Source: RGIG4034 sp045628945 (GTDB lineage Bacteria; Bacillota; Clostridia; Lachnospirales; Lachnospiraceae). Taken from it: 64,000 nt of DNA. The notes beneath the pieces were generated by a model. It did not search any database, was not told where the DNA came from, and saw only the letters and a program-made list of their open reading frames with translations. The position numbers and the translations under genes were made by a program. The stretch spans positions 1 to 64,000 of the forward strand of contig JAZQQG010000020.1 of NCBI GenBank assembly GCA_045628945.1. The letters are read 5' to 3'. This document shows, piece after piece, positions 59,027 to 64,000 of this stretch; the first letter of the stretch is position 1, and each line of letters starts with the position of its first letter.

Positions 59027-60517
59027 ATGACCAGCACACCTGTATCAAACATCGGTAGTGCCTACATGGGAACTACCGCGGCAGGCGCGTCGGGAAAGGC
59101 AGGGCAGGACGGATTCAAGAACGTCATGGACCAGGCGGGTAAGGACAATCGTTCGTCGGTGGAAGAACAGAAAACTTCGGACACCGTGAAAAGAACAACG
59201 GTTGATAAGTCGAGCGAAATGAAGCTTCGCCGCGAACTGAACCGCGAGGACAAGATGACGAAGGAAGCTGCGGAGTCGGGAAACGTTATGAAGAACGCGG
59301 AACCGGAACCTGAAGTAATCGAAGATGCGGTTACGGAAGCGGTTGAAGAAATTGCCAATGCAATCGCAACAGCTTTTGAAATCTCGCCGGAGACGGTAGA
59401 GGAAGTCGTAGATCAGCTTGAACTTACGATGACGGATCTGTTAAGACCTGAGAACCTGACACAACTTGTCACAACCTTATCCGGTGAGGATAATCCAATG
59501 GCACTTGCAACGGACGAGACGCTCTATGCGATGCGTAACGAACTGACGAATCTCGTAAACGAGACGACGGCAGAGCTTACGAAGCAGATGGGAATGAACC
59601 TCGAAGAGATGGAGGAAGTTCTGAAGGAACTGACTGCGATGGCAGAACCGGAAGCAATGAACTTAATTCTCGATGAGGAGAATGTCGAATCGAACATGGC
59701 TTATGTGAATGTCGACTCCATGACGAAGGAGACGGACACGAATTTGATTCAAACCAAGCAGCCGGCAGTGACCACGGAAGAGGACATGAAGACCTCAAAG
59801 GAGACATCCGACAGACCGGGAACTTATGAGTCACAGACTTATGAGAACATTGAATCGACCGAGGAGGCGACGGTAACGGACCGCCGATCGGAAGATAAGC
59901 ACGAATCTCACGGAGAAAACCGAGAGAATTCGCAAAACGCACAGGGAATGAGCTTTCAAGAGAATCTTGCAAAAGCACCCAATATCGAAGCAACGACCGT
60001 TCACGAGATTCCGACGGCCAATACGGAGATTGACGGACTGGATCTGATTCGTCAGATCAGCGATTACATGAATCTCAGAAGCAAAGACGACCTGGCACAG
60101 ATGGAATTGCAGTTACATCCTGCAAGTCTTGGAACCGTACAGATTGCGGTAAGCTCCAAGGCGGGCGTGGTAAGTGCCACGATTCAGGCACAGACCGAAG
60201 CGGTTAAAAATGCAATCGAAGCTCAGGTGGTTACACTTCGTGATAATCTTGAGCAGCAGGGCATTAAGGTAGAAGCCGTTGAAGTAACGGTTGCCAGCCA
60301 TGAATTCGAACGTAACTTAAGCGATCACCAGTCCGACAAGAACGGTGAGGATTACGCAGCAAAACAGGCAGGAGAAATTCGACGCAAGTCCTTAAGAAAA
60401 ATCAATCTGAACGAAACAGAAGGTGAAGAAGCAATGGAAACGGAAGAAGACGAGGCCGAGGAGCTTCTCAAGGATATGATGAGAAGAAGCGGCAACACCG
60501 TTGACTTCACCGCTTAA
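59027..60517 (+). CDS. fliK: Flagellar hook-length control protein FliK
   Basis: A 496-residue acidic, low-complexity protein with a C-terminal Flg_hook domain: MELQLHPASLGTVQIAVSSK, then EAQVVTLRDNLEQQGIKVEAV. The long disordered middle, rich in Glu, Thr and Ser, acts as the ruler that sets hook length. AAGGAG lies seven bases before ATG 59027; an upstream TTG at 59000 would put the SD inside the gene. It is followed by flgD after 22 bases. Confidence 0.9.
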   Translation: MTSTPVSNIGSAYMGTTAAGASGKAGQDGFKNVMDQAGKDNRSSVEEQKTSDTVKRTTVDKSSEMKLRRELNREDKMTKEAAESGNVMKNAEPEPEVIEDAVTEAVEEIANAIATAFEISPETVEEVVDQLELTMTDLLRPENLTQLVTTLSGEDNPMALATDETLYAMRNELTNLVNETTAELTKQMGMNLEEMEEVLKELTAMAEPEAMNLILDEENVESNMAYVNVDSMTKETDTNLIQTKQPAVTTEEDMKTSKETSDRPGTYESQTYENIESTEEATVTDRRSEDKHESHGENRENSQNAQGMSFQENLAKAPNIEATTVHEIPTANTEIDGLDLIRQISDYMNLRSKDDLAQMELQLHPASLGTVQIAVSSKAGVVSATIQAQTEAVKNAIEAQVVTLRDNLEQQGIKVEAVEVTVASHEFERNLSDHQSDKNGEDYAAKQAGEIRRKSLRKINLNETEGEEAMETEEDEAEELLKDMMRRSGNTVDFTA

Positions 60518-60539
60518 ATCTGACGAAAGGAGGAAATCG

Positions 60540-61235
60540 ATGGCAGTATCAGCAAGCGTGGTTGATGGAAAGGTGGTTGCCAATACCGCATCAAGCTTAA
60601 GCCTGTCGGAAGCAAAAACCGGGAAAGCAACCGGAGGTGCTCTTGACAAGGATGCTTTTTTACAATTGCTTGTAGCGGAAATGAAGAATCAGGATCCACT
60701 GGAGCCCACCAACAATACCGAATATATTTCGCAGTTTGCAACCTTCTCCGAGTTGGAAGAGATGCAGAACGTAAGCGTAAGCGTAGACATGCAGAGAGCA
60801 CAGAGCATGGTCGGTAAGGATGTACTCGTTGAGGTTACCGAATCCAACGGAAATACCAGTCAGGTTCAGGGAACTGTTGATTATGTGGTGATGGAAGCCG
60901 GTAAGGTTTACGTATCCATTGACAGTCAGTTGTATTCCTTTGATGATGTTACGACTGTTCTGGATGAGAATTACTGGGAAGCTTACAATCTTGCATATGC
61001 ATGGTCCAAGGACTTATCCAATCTGACGAACCTGAGTAAGGTAAGCCTTAGTGACGAGGCCGATGTATCAAAGCTTCGTGAGACCTACAACAAGATGACG
61101 GATTATCAGAAAACCTTCATTGCCAAGGCAAGCACGGACCTTCTTGAAACCTATGAAAAGAAGATCAATGAACTGAAGGCGGCGAATGAAAAAGCCAAGA
61201 ATGAGGCTGATAAGGAAGCAAACGCGGAGGGATAG
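60540..61235 (+). CDS. flgD: Flagellar hook capping protein FlgD
   Basis: A 231-residue FlgD. The conserved N-terminal part reads GALDKDAFLQLLVAEMKNQDPLEPTNN and YISQFATFSELEEMQN, then SMVGKDVLVEVTE. The C-terminal 90 residues are helical and Lys/Glu/Asn-rich (NLTNLSKVSLSDEADVSKLR, KKINELKAANEKAKNEADKE) in place of the usual FlgD Ig-like and tudor domains. FlgD caps the growing hook. AGGAGG seems ideally placed before ATG 60540. The gap to the next gene is 3 bases. Confidence 0.9.
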   Translation: MAVSASVVDGKVVANTASSLSLSEAKTGKATGGALDKDAFLQLLVAEMKNQDPLEPTNNTEYISQFATFSELEEMQNVSVSVDMQRAQSMVGKDVLVEVTESNGNTSQVQGTVDYVVMEAGKVYVSIDSQLYSFDDVTTVLDENYWEAYNLAYAWSKDLSNLTNLSKVSLSDEADVSKLRETYNKMTDYQKTFIAKASTDLLETYEKKINELKAANEKAKNEADKEANAEG

Positions 61236-61238
61236 AAG

Positions 61239-61643
61239 ATGCAGATCAACAATGGTTCATTTCGTTCCATCCAGGAGTTATCCAATCAATTCTTAACTCC
61301 CTCCAAAGAATCTTCGCAAAAGATTATCCCTGCCGGACAGTCCTTCTCGGATATCCTGGCACAGAAGACCGCAGGACCTGCGGGAAGCGAAGAACTGAAA
61401 TTCTCCAAGCATGCATTAAGCCGATTGACGGATCGTAACATCGACCTGTCGACAGAACAACTGGATCGACTGAATGAAGGCTCGAAGAAAGCGGAGGAAA
61501 AAGGAATCAAGGATTCTTTACTTTTGATGGACGGATATGCTTTTATCGTCAATGTTCCGAACAAGACGGTCATCACCGCGATGGACCAGAAGGAAACATT
61601 GGAAAACGTATTTACTAATATTGACGGAGCCGTAGTTATATAG
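61239..61643 (+). CDS. Flagellar operon protein, TIGR02530 family
   Basis: A 134-residue protein. The core LKFSKHALSRLTDRNIDLSTEQLDRL and the ending VPNKTVITAMDQKE match the TIGR02530 family, found between flgD and flgE in Gram-positive flagellar operons; its function is not known. Position is exactly as in relatives. A YvyF or chaperone-like role for hook proteins has been suggested only by location. Confidence 0.87.
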   Translation: MQINNGSFRSIQELSNQFLTPSKESSQKIIPAGQSFSDILAQKTAGPAGSEELKFSKHALSRLTDRNIDLSTEQLDRLNEGSKKAEEKGIKDSLLLMDGYAFIVNVPNKTVITAMDQKETLENVFTNIDGAVVI

Positions 61644-61719
61644 CCGGACCTAATGAGGAGGCGAACGTTCCTGACTGACAGAGGGAACACACACGGCAGA
61701 CTTTAGGAGGTCATTTACT

Positions 61720-63411
61720 ATGATGAGATCACTTTACTCTGGTGTATCCGGACTTAAGGTTCACCAGACCAAGATGGACGTTATCGGTAACAACATCGCT
61801 AACGTTAATACAACCGCTTACAAATCCCAGTCGGTAACCTTTTCCGAACTGATGTATCAGACAACCCAGAATGCATCCGGCCCGAATGCAATTACCGGTA
61901 CCGCAGGTACCAATGCAAAGCAGATCGGTCTCGGTGTTAAGTCGGGTGCCATTTCTACCGCAATTACGACCGCGGGTTCCAGCCAGACCACCGGCAACCC
62001 CTTCGATATCAAGATTACGGGTTCTTCTTTCTTCATTGTTAACGATGGTATGAATAATTTCTTCACCAGAGACGGTTCCTTCTACGTAGACGCCAACGGT
62101 AACCTTGCAATGACCTCTACCGGTTATAATGTAATGGGTTGGCAGGTAGACGAGGCGACCGGTAACGTGAAGCAGGACACCGTTTCCGCACTTCGTGTTA
62201 TGAGCGCAGCAAACGTAACCTATCCCCCGGAAGCAACCAGCAAGGCTTACATCTCCGGTATCGTTGATAAGAATGATACGGATGTAAACAGTGATTCCGG
62301 TAAGATTATGAACCTGAATTTCTATGATAATCTGGGTTACAGCTACACCGCGAAGTTAAGCATTCATTCTACCGCAACCGCAGGTCAGTACTACATGCAG
62401 ATTGACGACGTGGTGAATGCGGACGGCAAGTCCATTAAGGATGTATACGGTGCTGCCGATCTGAGTGATCTGGTTAGCCTTGGTACCACCAAGGAAGTAC
62501 AGGTTGAGGATGTAGTATCTTTGGTTTCTCAGAAGCTTCCTGACGGAACCAGTACCGCAGCTGTATACGATACCGCTACGCAGACGGTTATGCTTCATAC
62601 CTATGACACGACCGGACTTGAGGTGGCAGGTTCTCCTTCCAGCATTCCCGGTGCAACGGTTGCGGCAGCCATGACCGATCCGAGCATTCCTGCAAACCTT
62701 GCTCTTTTACAGTCCATCTACGGCAACAGCATTGATGCGAATGTAACGGGACTTACCTTCGATAATGCAACCGGTAAGGCAACCATTACTTCCAAGAATG
62801 TAAACGGTGGTATTATTAACTTCGATACCGACAGCGGTGCGTTCAATGATATCAACGGTTTCAAGAACATTACGCTTGATTTTGCTGACAGCGTAACCAA
62901 TGCAACGACCGGCGTGGTATCCAGTCTCTTAAACTTCACGGATGTGGAGATTGATATGACCACCTCCTATATGTATGACCACAACGGTGCTTCCACCGTA
63001 AGTGCTCAGGTCGGTGACCTGGATGGCCGTGGAACCGGACGTTCCCTGGGAACCATGTCCAGCATTGCCATTGCGAACGACGGTACCATTACCGCTTCTT
63101 ATTCCAACGGTATGAGCAAGACCTTAGGACAGATTGCAGTAGCAGAGTTCACCAATGCTTCCGGTCTTGAGAAACAGGGTGACAACCTCTACTCCGCATC
63201 TCAGAACTCCGGTGATTTCGACGGAATCGGTATCAACATTACGACCAGCTCCGGCAGCTACATGTCCACCGGTGTATTGGAAATGTCGAACGTTGACCTT
63301 TCTACCGAGTTTACCGATATGATTACCACCCAGCGTGGTTTCCAGGCAAACAGCCGAATCATTACCACTTCCGACTCCATGTTGGAGGAATTGGTTAACC
63401 TGAAGAGATAA
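61720..63411 (+). CDS. flgE: Flagellar hook protein FlgE
   Basis: A 563-residue hook protein. The N-terminal rod/hook signature is MRSLYSGVSGLKVHQTKMDV and GNNIANVNTTAYKSQSVTF. The C-terminal FlgE pattern is LSTEFTDMITTQRGFQANSRIITTSDSMLEELVNL. The middle is rich in Thr, Ser, Asn and Gly (surface-exposed D1-D2 domains). It is secreted by the flagellar export apparatus. AGGAGG precedes the ATG. A terminator-like hairpin follows it. Confidence 0.96.
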   Translation: MMRSLYSGVSGLKVHQTKMDVIGNNIANVNTTAYKSQSVTFSELMYQTTQNASGPNAITGTAGTNAKQIGLGVKSGAISTAITTAGSSQTTGNPFDIKITGSSFFIVNDGMNNFFTRDGSFYVDANGNLAMTSTGYNVMGWQVDEATGNVKQDTVSALRVMSAANVTYPPEATSKAYISGIVDKNDTDVNSDSGKIMNLNFYDNLGYSYTAKLSIHSTATAGQYYMQIDDVVNADGKSIKDVYGAADLSDLVSLGTTKEVQVEDVVSLVSQKLPDGTSTAAVYDTATQTVMLHTYDTTGLEVAGSPSSIPGATVAAAMTDPSIPANLALLQSIYGNSIDANVTGLTFDNATGKATITSKNVNGGIINFDTDSGAFNDINGFKNITLDFADSVTNATTGVVSSLLNFTDVEIDMTTSYMYDHNGASTVSAQVGDLDGRGTGRSLGTMSSIAIANDGTITASYSNGMSKTLGQIAVAEFTNASGLEKQGDNLYSASQNSGDFDGIGINITTSSGSYMSTGVLEMSNVDLSTEFTDMITTQRGFQANSRIITTSDSMLEELVNLKR

Positions 63412-63443
63412 TGATGGTTAAAATAGCATAACGATACTCCTGC

Positions 63444-63476
63444 GAAGGGGAACTATGAAAATGGTTCCCCTTCTTT
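63444..63476 (+). terminator. Hairpin after flgE
   Basis: GAAGGGGAAC pairs perfectly with GTTCCCCTTC around TATGAAAATG, followed by TTT. With only a short T run it may attenuate the transcript between flgE and flbD. Confidence 0.55.
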
Positions 63477-63508
63477 GCTATATGAGTAATAAAAGGGGGA
63501 GATTTTTC

Positions 63509-63694
63509 ATGATTGAAGTGACCAAAATGAATGACGTCAAAATCCTTGTAAATGCCGATTTGATCGAGATTGTTGAGGAGACGCCCGATACGGTAATGAC
63601 CCTGACGACAGGGCGAAAAATTATTATCAAAGAAGGTAGACAAGAAGTGAAAAATCTTGTAAAATCGTATAGAAAGGATATCTTTGCCGATTAG
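63509..63694 (+). CDS. flbD: Flagellar protein FlbD
   Basis: A 61-residue protein of the FlbD family (IEVTKMNDVKILVNADLIE, then TVMTLTTGRKIIIKEGRQEV). The family is found in Gram-positive and spirochaete flagellar operons between flgE and motA; its function is not known (it is not the regulator FlbD of Caulobacter). AAAAGGGGGAG precedes ATG 63509 by eleven bases. Confidence 0.9.
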   Translation: MIEVTKMNDVKILVNADLIEIVEETPDTVMTLTTGRKIIIKEGRQEVKNLVKSYRKDIFAD

Positions 63695-63716
63695 GGCTTA
63701 GATAGGGTGAACGATA

Positions 63717-64000
63717 GTGGATATATCAACTCTCGGAGGAATGGTTGTCTGTATCGGTCTGGTACTCTGGGCAATCATCAGCGGTGCCGGTGTTGACGGT
63801 TTGATTCGTAACTTCGTCGATGTTCAGTCCGTACTGATTACCCTGGGCGGTGCGTTTTGTGCCGTGCTGGTATCCGGTTCCCTTCAAGACTTTATCAAAG
63901 GTTTAAAATCTATTACGATTACATTTAAGACGCCGTCCTTGAACACGCAGGCAATCATTGAGAAGATTATTTCTCTTTCGAATGTAGCGCGTAAGGAAGG
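63717..64000 (+). CDS. motA: Flagellar motor stator protein MotA, N-terminal part
   Basis: The window ends inside this gene; 94 codons are visible from GTG 63717 (AGGGTGA is the SD). The translation (MDISTLGGMVVCIGLVLWAI, then VDVQSVLITLGGAFCAVLVS) shows the first two membrane spans of MotA and the start of the cytoplasmic loop. MotA with MotB forms the proton channel that powers the motor. It lies 22 bases after flbD. Confidence 0.9.
   Translation, partial: MDISTLGGMVVCIGLVLWAIISGAGVDGLIRNFVDVQSVLITLGGAFCAVLVSGSLQDFIKGLKSITITFKTPSLNTQAIIEKIISLSNVARKE

Noticed and set aside
1..64000. CRISPR arrays, rRNA or tRNA genes, insertion sequences
   Set aside because: No regularly spaced identical repeats of CRISPR type, no cloverleaf-like or rRNA segments and no transposase frames were recognised while reading the spacers on both strands.

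Overview
The window reads as chromosome of an anaerobic, Gram-positive, flagellated member of the Clostridia, most likely Lachnospiraceae (gut or rumen). The evidence is FabK in place of FabI, a MarR/FabT-type regulator in the fatty-acid operon, pyruvate:ferredoxin oxidoreductase, a fla/che-type operon in Gram-positive order (flgB-flgC-fliE-fliF...flbD-motA), sigma-A promoters of the TTGACA-17-TATAAT type, and GH2, GH5 and GH25 enzymes. Calls rest on reading the sequence and translations; no database search was run.

Layout. 1-1750: AT-rich accessory edge with a cut-off DUF4143 protein, a GNAT acetyltransferase and several relics. 1756-3082: an orphan TupA-like ATP-grasp gene and a peptide deformylase gene that has lost its middle. 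3141-11154: a complete-looking fatty-acid operon acpP-fabK-fabD-fabG-fabF-fabZ-accDA(fused)-fabH-marR, with FabT-like palindromes over its promoter but no accB or accC. 11289-20374: diguanylate cyclase, then a surface/wall cluster (PseF-like CMP-sugar synthase, GH25 lipoprotein, DUF3737 protein, PatB-type lyase, GH5 lipoprotein, S66 carboxypeptidase). 20437-28040: a tight three-gene operon of a LeuA-like protein without catalytic residues, a TIM-barrel/acyl-CoA synthetase fusion, and PFOR. This is the best candidate for an undescribed system.

28080-32810: unknown membrane protein, PflA-like radical SAM protein, small membrane protein, hybrid histidine kinase. 32848-35748 (minus strand): GH2 enzyme, the only confident minus-strand gene. 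35966-39354: DegV, YgjP-like metallopeptidase, and a zinc-ribbon/TPM membrane pair. 39429-42936: rpsT (TTG start), lepA, hemW. 43065-50859: a DNA-uptake-flavoured stretch (degenerate HD-GYP, pilT, comM, dprA, prepilin peptidase, topA). 50860-51276: a long non-coding leader with phased repeats. 51277-64000: flagellar operon flgB-flgC-fliE-fliF-fliG-fliH-fliI-fliJ-motE-fliK-flgD-TIGR02530-flgE-flbD-motA, running off the end.

Two signals stand out beyond genes. The 10-mer GTTWACATAA (W = A or T) occurs at 14 places on either strand, in different reading frames and three times (one with a mismatch counted separately) in tandem upstream of flgB. The 20540-27953 operon joins a sensor-like LeuA relic to CoA/acetyl-CoA enzymes.
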